Of a stretch of DNA of 64,000 bases, positions 17,486 through 25,964 are shown in pieces. The stretch covers positions 248,001-312,000 of the forward strand of contig NZ_QGHL01000004.1 in assembly GCF_003171715.1 (NCBI RefSeq), written 5' to 3'. A model generated the notes under the pieces. It made no database searches. It was not told the DNA's origin and saw only the letters and a list, made by a program, of their open reading frames with translations. How positions within the stretch are numbered: position 1 is the first letter of the stretch; every line of letters begins with the position of its first letter. Source of the DNA: Novosphingobium meiothermophilum. GTDB taxonomy: Bacteria; Pseudomonadota; Alphaproteobacteria; Sphingomonadales; Sphingomonadaceae. Made by a program: the position numbers and the translations under genes.

Positions 17486-18211
17486 TCAGGTCTTGGTGAA
17501 ATAACCGGTTAGCTGGTAGCCCACGAGAACAAAGCCCGCGCACATGAGCGCGGCATTTGCGGCAATCGCGCTGCGCCGGAAACTGCCGGTCGAGCGCCAC
17601 AGGTTCATCGCGATGAGGATAGCCCCCAGTGCGGTGAACTGGCCCAGTTCCACCCCGATGTTGAAGCTGATCAGGTTGGGCACCAGCCCCTCCTTGGCAA
17701 GGGTCAGTTCCTGGAGCTTGGTGGCAAGGCCGAAGCCGTGGAAGAACCCGAAGATCAGCACCGCCGCCTTGGGATTGGGCGCACGGCCGAACAGGGTGCG
17801 GAACGCGTCCAGATTGTCGAGCGCCTTGTAGACCACAGAAAGCCCGATGATGGCATCGACGATGTAGGGGTTGGCGCGAATGTCGAACAGAACACCGATG
17901 AGCAGGGTTGTGCTGTGGCCAATGGCGAACAGCGTCACGTATGTCCCGACATCCTTCAGCCGGTAGAGAAAGAAGATCACCCCCACCAGAAACAGCAGGT
18001 GATCGTAGCCCGTCACCATGTGCTTGGCGCCAAGATACATGTAGGGGCCGATGGCCATGCCCGATGCGCCTTCGATGAAGGCGCGGTCGTCCTCGCCCAC
18101 ACCATGGGCGAAGGCAGCGGATTTCAGCGCGATGATGATGAACAGCGCGATGGCCCACCCGGCCCCTCGCAGCAGTCCTTGCAGAAGCGGACGGGCGGCT
18201 GGGCGGGCCAT
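17486..18211 (-). CDS. HupE/UreJ-family membrane protein
   Basis: 241-residue polytopic membrane protein. The family core is clear: GAKHMVTGYDHLLFLVGVIFF, FAIGHSTTLL, and FFHGFGLATKLQEL with intramembrane His and Asp residues. About seven transmembrane helices. HupE/UreJ proteins are linked to nickel or cobalt uptake in hydrogenase and urease loci, but neither enzyme is present here. The neighbouring DUF4198 protein supports a metal-transport reading. Confidence 0.85.
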   Translation of the reverse strand: MARPAARPLLQGLLRGAGWAIALFIIIALKSAAFAHGVGEDDRAFIEGASGMAIGPYMYLGAKHMVTGYDHLLFLVGVIFFLYRLKDVGTYVTLFAIGHSTTLLIGVLFDIRANPYIVDAIIGLSVVYKALDNLDAFRTLFGRAPNPKAAVLIFGFFHGFGLATKLQELTLAKEGLVPNLISFNIGVELGQFTALGAILIAMNLWRSTGSFRRSAIAANAALMCAGFVLVGYQLTGYFTKT

Positions 18212-18218
18212 CGGGGCC

Positions 18219-18602
18219 TCACTTCACCGTGAAGGATGCCAGGGTTTTGGCCCCGCTGCCCTTGGCGGTCAGCGCGACGACCACCTTCGCGCCCGCCGGG
18301 ATCTTCAGCCCCGGCGCGGACATCCTGTTGCCGGCCTGCGATACCAGCGCGGTCTCTGCCTTGGCGCCTGCTGCTGTCACGATGAGCTTTCCGGCAAAGC
18401 CGGACGCTGCCAGCGGCTCGTCCTCTTCGGTGATATAGACATCCACACCCTTGGGCGCGCGGACCAGTTCGATCACCGTTTCGCCCGTCATGGTGACGAT
18501 CCCGCCATGCTGCGGCTTCATCGAACCATGGGCGCTGGCGCCCACCGGCAGCGCGATGAGCGAAAGGCCCGCCAGTGCTGTGGCGATCTTCTTGATATTC
18601 AT
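18219..18602 (-). CDS. small exported protein of the DUF4198/HupE cluster
   Basis: 127-residue protein with a signal peptide (MNIKKIATALAGLSLIALPVGASA) and a small beta-rich domain. The mature start HGSMKPQHGGIV is His/Met rich and may bind metal. Start ATG 18602 has GGGGAG eight bases upstream. It is 7 nt from HupE and 23 nt from DUF4198. No known family was recognised; likely periplasmic accessory protein. Confidence 0.7.
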   Translation of the reverse strand: MNIKKIATALAGLSLIALPVGASAHGSMKPQHGGIVTMTGETVIELVRAPKGVDVYITEEDEPLAASGFAGKLIVTAAGAKAETALVSQAGNRMSAPGLKIPAGAKVVVALTAKGSGAKTLASFTVK

Positions 18603-18625
18603 GACAATTCTCCCCGAATCTGGAT

Positions 18626-19378
18626 TCATTCCGGCAGGTGCGGCAGCACGAATGACAGCGATGCGCGGTGTTCCATCTGCCTGTATCTGGCCGGATTGTC
18701 CGATCCGGTAACAAGGATGCCGACAATCACGTTCAGCCCCTGATTGCGCACCGGCAGCGTGACATAGCCCTGCGCGTCGGTCTTCGACGGCGTCTGATCC
18801 GGATCGTTCACATAGTCATGCAGGATATCCACGTTGGCTGCGGGCTTGCCATCGTAAAAGGCACGAAGGCGGATGGGCTGGCCCATCGACTGCGGGATGA
18901 AATTGTCAGCCGGGATCAGTTGCAGCTTGTGCCCCGGAACAAGCGGGACGCCCTTCTTCGGCAACTGGTTGATGTGGACGGCATACTTGAAATTGTGCTC
19001 GCTGACCGTGGCGTCCTTGATCTCGTCATGGCCCTTGTTGTGAAACACACCGGCGCCATCCTTGGACCAAACGCCATAATCCATGGCGGCGGCAACCACG
19101 GCCAGCGGCTCGTCGCTGTCAACCACCGGAATCGCGCCCGCAGCGCGCAGCGTCGCCGTTACCGGAAGTCCATCAGCGTCGTAGCCCGCAACCGCGGTGA
19201 CAAGCGGCATCCGCTTGACCGCATCCAGATCGTCCGCCCCAACGCCATAGACCATGGCGAGCTGCTTGGCGCGCTGGGCAAACCAGATCGCGTGGGCACT
19301 GGCAGCGGATGAGGCAAGAGCGGTGGCGACAGTGGCCACCGCAATAACGGCCGAGATATAGGAGGAAATCCTGCGCAC
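18626..19378 (-). CDS. DUF4198 exported protein
   Basis: 250 residues: signal peptide ending ASSAASAHA, mature start AIWFAQR typical of DUF4198, and a C-terminal beta-sandwich (SKTDAQGYVTLPVRNQGLNVIVGI). DUF4198 proteins are often found with cobalt/nickel uptake genes, and here it heads a HupE-containing operon. I prefer GTG 19378 (MRRISSYIS, AAAGG nine bases upstream); an in-frame ATG at 19420 would add 14 residues before the signal. Confidence 0.8.
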   Translation of the reverse strand: MRRISSYISAVIAVATVATALASSAASAHAIWFAQRAKQLAMVYGVGADDLDAVKRMPLVTAVAGYDADGLPVTATLRAAGAIPVVDSDEPLAVVAAAMDYGVWSKDGAGVFHNKGHDEIKDATVSEHNFKYAVHINQLPKKGVPLVPGHKLQLIPADNFIPQSMGQPIRLRAFYDGKPAANVDILHDYVNDPDQTPSKTDAQGYVTLPVRNQGLNVIVGILVTGSDNPARYRQMEHRASLSFVLPHLPE

Positions 19379-19493
19379 GATGATGGCCTTTCGGATGAGC
19401 GCGCCGGGCTGTTCCGGCATGACAAGAGTATGACTCGCGCCCGGCATTTTTGCCCGAAAGACAGTTCCAATCGACAGGTTTCCCTGAGGATCG

Positions 19494-19533
19494 GCGCCCG
19501 TGCAGCAGAACTTGTCGCCCCCTGCACGGGCGC
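19494..19533 (-). terminator. 12-bp perfect stem-loop after the tartrate-dehydrogenase-like gene
   Basis: GCGCCCGTGCAG (19494-19505) and CTGCACGGGCGC (19522-19533) pair perfectly around a 16-nt loop, 15 nt past the stop of the gene ending at 19549 and about 115 nt before the DUF4198 start. There is no T-run, so it may be a terminator needing Rho or a leader structure for the metal cluster. Confidence 0.5.
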
Positions 19534-19548
19534 TCTTGCAGTTCGTGC

Positions 19549-20628
19549 CTATGCCAGCGCTTCTGCGATGGCCTTGCCGCATTCCTGGGTATTGGCCGCG
19601 CCCTTGAGATCGCGGGTGCGGGCCGAAGGGGTGGCCAGAACCTGCTCCACCGCGCGCATGATCGCCGCAGCGGCCTCGGTCTCGCCCAGATGCTCCAGCA
19701 TCATGGCCGCCGACCAGATCTGGCCCACAGGGTTGGCAATGTTCTGCCCGGCGATATCGGGCGCCGAACCATGGACCGGCTCGAACAGCGAAGGATGCCT
19801 GCCTTCGGGGTTGATATTGGCGGATGGAGCAACGCCGATGGTGCCGGTGCAGGCAGGGCCAAGGTCGGAAAGAATGTCGCCGAACAGGTTCGATCCCACC
19901 ACCACATCGAAGCGGTCCGGGTTCAGCACGAACTGCGCGGTCAGGATGTCGATATGATACTTGTCGTGGCTGACATCGGGATATTCGGCCCCGATGGCTT
20001 CGACACGCTCGTCCCAATAGGGCATGGTGATGGCGATGCCGTTCGACTTGGTGGCGCTGGTCAGGTGCTTTCGCTCGCGCTTTTGCGCCAGATCGAAGGC
20101 ATAGCGCAGCACGCGGTCAACCCCCACGCGTGTCATCACCGTTTCCTGGATCACCAGTTCGCGCTCGGTTCCGGGGAACATGATGCCGCCCACGGCCGAA
20201 TACTCGCCCTCGGTGTTCTCGCGCACCACCCAGAAATCGATGTCACCCGGCTCGCGCCCGGCCAGCGGGCAGGGCACGCCCGGCATCAGCCGCACCGGGC
20301 GCAGATTCACATACTGGTCGTATTCGCGGCGGAACTGGATGATCGATCCCCACAGCGAGACGTGATCGGGCACGGTATCGGGCCAGCCCACCGCGCCAAA
20401 AAAGATCGCGTCCGGACGGCCGATCTCCTCCTTCCAGTTTTCGGGCATCATCCGGCCATGGCGCGCATAGTAATCGCACGAGGAGAAATCGTGCCATTTC
20501 TGATCGATCTCGAAGCCATAGAGCGCGGCGGCCTTTTCCAGCACGCGCATGCCTTCGGGCATGACTTCCTTGCCGATGCCATCACCGGGGATCACCGCGA
20601 TGGTGTGCTTGCGGATATTGCTGCTCAT
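19549..20628 (-). CDS. tartrate / D-malate dehydrogenase-type beta-decarboxylating dehydrogenase
   Basis: 359-residue member of the isocitrate/isopropylmalate dehydrogenase superfamily, closest in look to TtuC/DmlA: NAD-dependent oxidation, with or without decarboxylation, of tartrate or D-malate. Features: IAVIPGDGIGKEVMPEG, VRENTEGEYSAVGG, the metal-binding NLFGDILSDLGP segment, and EPVHGSAPDIAGQNIANPVG for NAD binding. Last gene of the GNAT-SSADH-dehydrogenase run (57-nt gap). It could feed a 2-hydroxy-dicarboxylate end product of the cluster into central metabolism. Confidence 0.88.
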   Translation of the reverse strand: MSSNIRKHTIAVIPGDGIGKEVMPEGMRVLEKAAALYGFEIDQKWHDFSSCDYYARHGRMMPENWKEEIGRPDAIFFGAVGWPDTVPDHVSLWGSIIQFRREYDQYVNLRPVRLMPGVPCPLAGREPGDIDFWVVRENTEGEYSAVGGIMFPGTERELVIQETVMTRVGVDRVLRYAFDLAQKRERKHLTSATKSNGIAITMPYWDERVEAIGAEYPDVSHDKYHIDILTAQFVLNPDRFDVVVGSNLFGDILSDLGPACTGTIGVAPSANINPEGRHPSLFEPVHGSAPDIAGQNIANPVGQIWSAAMMLEHLGETEAAAAIMRAVEQVLATPSARTRDLKGAANTQECGKAIAEALA

Positions 20629-20685
20629 GTGATTCCCCTGTGAAGCCGCCTCATGCCGGATCCGGCGATGCCGGGACCGGAGACG

Positions 20686-22140
20686 TCAGATTTTGAGACC
20701 GCCGATATGGAAGGCTTTGGTTTCAAGGTATTCCTCGATGCCAAGCGTGCCGCCCTCACGCCCAAGGCCCGATTGCTTGACCCCGCCGAACGGCGCCATT
20801 TCCATCGCGATGGATCCGGTGTTCAGCGCGATCATCCCCGCCTCCAGCGCTTCGGCAACGCGGAATGCACGATCGAGGCCGGACGTGTAGAAATAGCTGG
20901 CAAGGCCGTATTCGGTATCATTGGCCAGCGCGATGGCCTCTTCCTCCGTCTCGAACCGGAACAGCGGCGCCACCGGCCCGAAGGTTTCCTCGCGCGCAAG
21001 GCGCATCTCGGCATTGGCCTCGGCAATGACGACCGGGCGGACAAAGTTGCCGCCTTGCGCCCCCTTGCCCGAAAACAGCACCTTGCCCCCCTTGGTCAGG
21101 GCATCCTCGACATGGCAGGCCACCTTCTCGGCAGCGGCCCGGTTGATGAGCGGCCCGGTGGTGGCGTCCCCGTCCATGCCGTTGCCCACATTGAGCGCCG
21201 AAACCGCTGCCCCCAGACGTGCCGCGAAATCATCATAGATCGGTGCATGAACAAGGATGCGGTTGGCGCATACGCAGGTCTGGCCGGCATTGCGGAACTT
21301 CGATGCCATCGCCGCCTTCACCGCCAGATCAAGATCGGCATCGTCGAACACGATGAGCGGCGCATTGCCGCCAAGTTCAAGGCTCAGCCGCTTGATCGTG
21401 TCGGCGCTCTGCCGCATCAGCAGGGCGCCCACGCGGGTGGAACCGGTGAACGAGAGCTTGCGCACCACCGGGCTTGCCGTGATCGCCTCGCCAATGGCCT
21501 TCGGCATCCCGGTGAGCAGGTTGATCGTGCCCTTGGGAAAGCCAGCGCGCACGGCCAGTTCGATCAGCGCCAGCGCGGTGAACGGCGTCATCTCCGATGG
21601 CTTGATAACCACCGGGCAACCCGCCGCAAGCGCCGGGGCGCACTTGCGCGTTATCATGGCAGCCGGAAAGTTCCACGGCGTGATCGCTGCCGATACGCCC
21701 ACCGGTTCAGTCAGCACAATGATGCGCCGGTCGCGTTCGGGCGATGGAATGTTGCGTCCGCCAACGCGGCGCCCTTCCTCGGCAAACCACTTGATGAACG
21801 TCGCGGCATAGCGGATTTCGCCCTGCGCCTCGGCCAGTGGCTTGCCCTGTTCGGCAGTCATGATCCGGGCAAGGTCATCGATATTGGCCAGCACCAGCGC
21901 ATGCCATGCCTCAAGCAGCGCGGCGCGCTCTCCCGCCGTGCGGCGGCGCCATTCACCCCACGAGGCTTGCGCTGCCGAGATGGCGGCCTCGGTCTCAGCC
22001 CTGCCGCAATCGGGAACGGTGCCGATCACCTCTCCCGTGGCCGGGTTGGTCACTTCAAGGGCGGGGAGGCCAGCCCCGATCCATGCGCCGTCGATGAAAG
22101 CTGCCTCGCGCAGCAGTGTGGGGTCGGAAAGTGTCAGCAT
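20686..22140 (-). CDS. NAD(P)-dependent succinate-semialdehyde dehydrogenase-like aldehyde dehydrogenase
   Basis: 484-residue ALDH-superfamily enzyme of the GabD branch. Catalytic Cys289 lies in NAGQTCVCANR (a Cys pair as in GabD), the general-base Glu in ELGGNAPLIVFDDADLD, and the cofactor motif in FTGSTRVG. Ends with the GabD-like GGVKQSGLGREGG...EYLETKA. Starts 3 nt after the GNAT gene, so co-translated with it. With the class III aminotransferase it could complete GABA-type degradation to succinate. Confidence 0.9.
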   Translation of the reverse strand: MLTLSDPTLLREAAFIDGAWIGAGLPALEVTNPATGEVIGTVPDCGRAETEAAISAAQASWGEWRRRTAGERAALLEAWHALVLANIDDLARIMTAEQGKPLAEAQGEIRYAATFIKWFAEEGRRVGGRNIPSPERDRRIIVLTEPVGVSAAITPWNFPAAMITRKCAPALAAGCPVVIKPSEMTPFTALALIELAVRAGFPKGTINLLTGMPKAIGEAITASPVVRKLSFTGSTRVGALLMRQSADTIKRLSLELGGNAPLIVFDDADLDLAVKAAMASKFRNAGQTCVCANRILVHAPIYDDFAARLGAAVSALNVGNGMDGDATTGPLINRAAAEKVACHVEDALTKGGKVLFSGKGAQGGNFVRPVVIAEANAEMRLAREETFGPVAPLFRFETEEEAIALANDTEYGLASYFYTSGLDRAFRVAEALEAGMIALNTGSIAMEMAPFGGVKQSGLGREGGTLGIEEYLETKAFHIGGLKI

Positions 22141-22143
22141 TGT

Positions 22144-23001
22144 TCAACCTAGCGCTTGTGCAGCAAGACCAAAGAGGGCGGCATCATGGCCGGGGACGGG
22201 AGCCGGGCCAAGCGCCATGCGCGTAACCTGACCGACAGCCGGAAGTCCGACTTCCTCAAGCCAGGCCCCAAGCCCGCTGGCATCGGGCACATCGATCCGG
22301 CAGAAGCTGCCGGTCTGCGTTCCCAGCCAGTGCGCCACCAGCGCCTTTGCCCCGGCAAGATCGGGCGCAACCACGGGGCCGATCAGCCACCCCCGGCCAA
22401 ACCGGCGCATGACGGCAAACCCGGTCTGGACATGTTCGCGGCAAAGCACCACCGCGCTGCCATCGGCCAGCAGTGCATCGAGCAGGGCCTTGCGGTCCAT
22501 GCCCGTGGCCGAGCAATAAAGCGCCTCGACCGCATCGGCATCGGCCGCGCCCATGGGGCGGACCCGCTCACCGGGGCGAAGCGCCACCAGCGGCTGCACC
22601 GGGGCCAGCCCCTGATGCTGGCGTATCTTGCCCAGCTCGGAAAAGCCCAGCTTGCCATAGAGGCCAAGCCCCTCATCGGTGGCGTTGAGCATGACCGTGC
22701 CCACGCCCAGCCGATCGATCATGGCGCTGGCAAGCTGGCGGCCAAGCCCCCTGCCCTGATGCGCCATCGCCACAATGATGACGCCAAGCATGGCAAAGGC
22801 ATCGCCAAAGCGCCATGCCATGATCGTGCCCACGATCTTGCCGTCCACTTCGGCAACCAGACCGCTGCCGATGGCCAGCAGCTTTTGCAGATCCTCCTCG
22901 CGGTGGGGCCATTGCTGTTCAAAGCACAGATCGGCAACCGCGTGGATATCCTCCCGCGCCATCTCCCGCAGCACGATCTGCGTCGTGTCCTGAACTGCCA
23001 T
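22144..23001 (-). CDS. two-domain GNAT N-acetyltransferase (paralogue 1)
   Basis: 285 residues: N-terminal GNAT domain with acetyl-CoA loop HQGRGLGRQL (about 80-90), and a C-terminal Acetyltransf_18-type domain containing GMDRKALLDALLADGSAVVLC and GRGWLIGPVVA. It is clearly homologous, along its length, to the GNAT at 28485-29342. Starts behind GGGAG at ATG 23001. Followed 3 nt later by the succinate-semialdehyde dehydrogenase. Probably acetylates an amine substrate or detoxifies an intermediate; not determinable. Confidence 0.82.
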   Translation of the reverse strand: MAVQDTTQIVLREMAREDIHAVADLCFEQQWPHREEDLQKLLAIGSGLVAEVDGKIVGTIMAWRFGDAFAMLGVIIVAMAHQGRGLGRQLASAMIDRLGVGTVMLNATDEGLGLYGKLGFSELGKIRQHQGLAPVQPLVALRPGERVRPMGAADADAVEALYCSATGMDRKALLDALLADGSAVVLCREHVQTGFAVMRRFGRGWLIGPVVAPDLAGAKALVAHWLGTQTGSFCRIDVPDASGLGAWLEEVGLPAVGQVTRMALGPAPVPGHDAALFGLAAQALG

Positions 23002-23030
23002 CGGGTGCTCCCGCCATTGTGACGAAACAT

Positions 23031-23065
23031 GGACGACAAGCGTCGTCCAGCTAGACTCATGTCTA
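23031..23065. promoter_or_regulatory. two adjacent inverted repeats upstream of GNAT 1
   Basis: GGACGAC-AAGC-GTCGTCC (23031-23048) is a perfect 7-bp-arm hairpin, and TAGAC-TCAT-GTCTA (23052-23065) a second 5-bp-arm repeat directly next to it, 30-64 nt before the GNAT start in a 149-nt gap. They may form a leader hairpin plus an operator for the GNAT-SSADH-dehydrogenase unit. Confidence 0.45.
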
Positions 23066-23150
23066 TCCGACAGCTCTCAAAAGAAGCTGCTGGTTTTGAG
23101 GAAGATTTGGAACAATATTGCGAAATGCTGCACAGGCCGATTTCGACAGC

Positions 23151-24476
23151 TCAGAACTCGGACACGTCAATCGCCGCTCCCGGATCGAAGCGGGAAAGAC
23201 GATAGGGACGCGGATCGACAATCGGCTCCTCGCCCGTGGCAATATCGGCCACCAGATGCCCCGCGCCCGGCCCGATGCCAAAGCCGTGGCCGCTGAAGCC
23301 TGCCGCCAGAATGAAGCCGGGGATCGCCGGAATCTCGCCAATCACGGGAACGCCGTCGGGAGTGCTGTCGACAAATCCGGCCCATGTCCCCACCACGGGT
23401 GCGCGCGCCACTTCGGGAATCAGGCGCGAAACGCGCTCGATCGTAAGGCGGATGGTCTTGGGATCGGGCGTCGGATCAAGAATGCGGCGGGCCTCCATCG
23501 GCGTTGGCCGGTCCAGCGCCCAGCGCGCCAGCGTTTCATGCCCAGCACGCAGCCCGTGCAGGCCGCCGGGCGAAACCTTTTTCCAGCGCTGCCTGAACAT
23601 GGGGATGAACTGCTTCTGGAACCGCAGGAATTGAGGCGTCGGATCAACCTTGGCTCGCCCGCTGTAGGCCAGCGCATGGGCGGCATCGCCGCGCCGCGTG
23701 ATCGACATCGAATCGCCGTAGAACGCATCGGGCAGGCTCATGTGGCCAGTGCCGACCGCAAGGATCGACTGGCGCACCGTCGCCTGCGGAAAGCGCACGC
23801 CCAACTGGCGCATGAACGATGATGCCCAGGCCCCGCCCGCATGGATCACCAGCTTCGTGGCAATCGTGCCGCGTTCGGTCACGACACCGCTCACCGCGCC
23901 GCCGGTCGTCTCGATCCCGCGTGCAGCGCATGCCTGATGCACCGTTCCGCCCAGCGCCATGATGGCGCGCGCCACCGCCGGCACGGCAAGCCCCGGATCG
24001 GCAATGCCGTCCATCTGGGAATGCACGCCGCCCTTCCACACCTGCCGGGTAAAGCTGCCTTTCTCGGTCGCCTCCGCACTGTTCAGCATCCGCGTCTTCA
24101 CGCCGATGGAGCGGGCATATTCGCCCCACTTCGCCCATGTGGCAATCTCGGCCTCGTCGTTGCTCACATAGAACAGCCCGCAGCGGCGAAAGCCGGTTTC
24201 CTCGCCGCTGTCCTTGCCGAACGCCTCCCACAGGTCGAGCGCCTTGGTCGCCAGCGGCAGTTCGCGCTCGTCGCGGTTCTGCTGGCGGCACCAGCCCCAG
24301 TTGCGGCTCGATTGCTCGCCGCCCACCACGCCCTTTTCGATCAGCGCAACCTTCAGGCCGCGCCTGGCAAGGTAATAGGCGGTAAAGCTGCCGATCACGC
24401 CCGCGCCGATGACGACCACATCCGCTGCGGCCGGCAGTTCCGGGGTGGACTCGATGAACCTCAGGGGCGCGGGCAT
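23151..24476 (-). CDS. FAD-dependent amino-acid/amine oxidoreductase (DadA/glycine oxidase family)
   Basis: 441-residue DAO-fold flavoprotein: N-terminal dinucleotide motif VVVIGAGVIGSFTAYYLARRG, the characteristic SSRNWGWCRQQNRDERE segment after it, and C-terminal GTWAGFVDSTPDGVPVIGE with GFSGHGFGIGPGAGHLVAD closing the FAD site. Oxidises a secondary amine or amino acid to an imine. Downstream of the aldehyde dehydrogenase at 24504 (27-nt gap). No signal peptide or membrane helix. One of two distinct FAD amine oxidases in the cluster. Confidence 0.88.
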   Translation of the reverse strand: MPAPLRFIESTPELPAAADVVVIGAGVIGSFTAYYLARRGLKVALIEKGVVGGEQSSRNWGWCRQQNRDERELPLATKALDLWEAFGKDSGEETGFRRCGLFYVSNDEAEIATWAKWGEYARSIGVKTRMLNSAEATEKGSFTRQVWKGGVHSQMDGIADPGLAVPAVARAIMALGGTVHQACAARGIETTGGAVSGVVTERGTIATKLVIHAGGAWASSFMRQLGVRFPQATVRQSILAVGTGHMSLPDAFYGDSMSITRRGDAAHALAYSGRAKVDPTPQFLRFQKQFIPMFRQRWKKVSPGGLHGLRAGHETLARWALDRPTPMEARRILDPTPDPKTIRLTIERVSRLIPEVARAPVVGTWAGFVDSTPDGVPVIGEIPAIPGFILAAGFSGHGFGIGPGAGHLVADIATGEEPIVDPRPYRLSRFDPGAAIDVSEF

Positions 24477-24503
24477 GTCACACTTCTCCGATGAATGCTG
24501 ATG

Positions 24504-25964
24504 TCATGCGAAACCAAGGATGGCCTTGACCTCAAGGTATTCCTCGAAACCGAAAAGGCCGTATTCGCGCCCGTTGCCCGACCGCCTGTAGCCGCCGAAC
24601 GGGGCATGGGGATCCCACGCCGGGCTGTTGATGTGGACCTGCCCGGTGCGGATGCGCAGCGCCACCCGGCGCGCCAGCGCCAGATCGGCGCCATGCACAT
24701 GACCGCCAAGGCCGTATTCGGTATCGTTGGCAATCGCCACGGCCTCGTCCACGGTGTCATATGGGATGATGACCAGCACCGGGCCGAAGATTTCCTCCTG
24801 CGCAATGCGCATGGCGGTGGAAACGTCGGAAAAGATAGTGGGCCGCACGAACAGGCCGTGGTCAAGCCCGTCGGGACAGCCCGGACCGCCGCAGACCAGC
24901 CTTGCCCCTTCCTCGATCCCCACAGCGATCATTGCCTGCACGCGCCGATGCTGCGCAGCATTGGCGATGGGGCCAAGGGTGGTCGCCTCGTCTGCCGGAT
25001 CGCCCACCACGATCGCCTCCGCCGTGCGGCGCGCAATCGCCTCCACTTCGGCAAGGGCCGCACGCGGCACGATCATGCGGGTGGGCGCGCTGCATGATTG
25101 GCCGACATTGCGGAACGCAGCCATGACCCCCAGCGGCACGGCGCGTGCGAAATCGGCATCGGGCAGCAGGACATTGGGCGATTTTCCGCCCAGTTCCTGC
25201 GTCACCCGCTTTACCGTGGGCGCCGCGCCCTGCGCCACCAGCACGCCCGCGCGGTTGGACCCGGTGATCGAGATCATGTCGATATCGGGATGCGCCGCCA
25301 TGGCCGCGCCAACCTCGCTGCCCGTGCCGTTGACAAGGTTGAACACGCCGGCAGGCGCGCCCGCATCATGCACGATCTGCGCAAACATCATCGCGCTGAG
25401 CGGCGAAAGCTCGCTGGGCTTGAGCACGACCGCGCATCCGGCCGCCAGCGCCGGGGCAACCTTTGCCGTGATCTGGTAGAGCGGCCAGTTCCATGGCGTG
25501 ATGAGCGCAGCCACGCCAATTGCTTCGCGCACGATCGCGGTGGTGCCGCGCATGGTCAGGAAATCGTAGTCGCGCAGCACCTCTATGGCGGCCTGCACAT
25601 GCCCCAGCGCAAACGGCACATGGGCGCTGCGCGCATGACTGATGGCAGCGCCCATCTCGCGCACGAGCACCTGCGCCAGAGCCTCGGCACGGTCGACGAT
25701 CAGCGCATGAATGCGCTCCAGCAGGGCAAGCCTTTCGGCCGCCGGCGATTGCGAAAAGGCCGGAAACGCCGCCCGTGCCGCAGCCACGGCCCGATCAAGA
25801 TCGGCAGCCGTCCCGGCCGTGACCTCGGCCACCACATCGCCATTTGCCGGATTGATGACCGGCAGGCGCTCGCCGCCCGAAAGCGCCACCCACCCGCCGT
25901 CGATATAGGCATGGCCGGAAAGAGCCACGACCTGCGCAATCGCCTGTGCCACGGGATCGCTCAT
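24504..25964 (-). CDS. aldehyde dehydrogenase family protein
   Basis: 486-residue NAD(P)-dependent aldehyde dehydrogenase. Catalytic Cys291 in NVGQSCSAPTR, Glu in ELGGKSPNVLLPDADF, cofactor motif ITGSNRAG, C-terminal FGGYRRSGNGREYGLFGFEEYLEVK. Start ATG 25964 overlaps the stop of the PuuB-like oxidase, so the pair is translationally coupled; an oxidase making an aminoaldehyde followed by an ALDH is the Puu-pathway logic. Distinct from the GabD-like enzyme at 20686. Confidence 0.9.
   Translation of the reverse strand: MSDPVAQAIAQVVALSGHAYIDGGWVALSGGERLPVINPANGDVVAEVTAGTAADLDRAVAAARAAFPAFSQSPAAERLALLERIHALIVDRAEALAQVLVREMGAAISHARSAHVPFALGHVQAAIEVLRDYDFLTMRGTTAIVREAIGVAALITPWNWPLYQITAKVAPALAAGCAVVLKPSELSPLSAMMFAQIVHDAGAPAGVFNLVNGTGSEVGAAMAAHPDIDMISITGSNRAGVLVAQGAAPTVKRVTQELGGKSPNVLLPDADFARAVPLGVMAAFRNVGQSCSAPTRMIVPRAALAEVEAIARRTAEAIVVGDPADEATTLGPIANAAQHRRVQAMIAVGIEEGARLVCGGPGCPDGLDHGLFVRPTIFSDVSTAMRIAQEEIFGPVLVIIPYDTVDEAVAIANDTEYGLGGHVHGADLALARRVALRIRTGQVHINSPAWDPHAPFGGYRRSGNGREYGLFGFEEYLEVKAILGFA

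Noticed and set aside
18626..20017. 463-codon frame extending DUF4198 upstream
   Set aside because: The upstream part is antisense-frame noise within the dehydrogenase gene; the signal peptide fixes the start near 19378.
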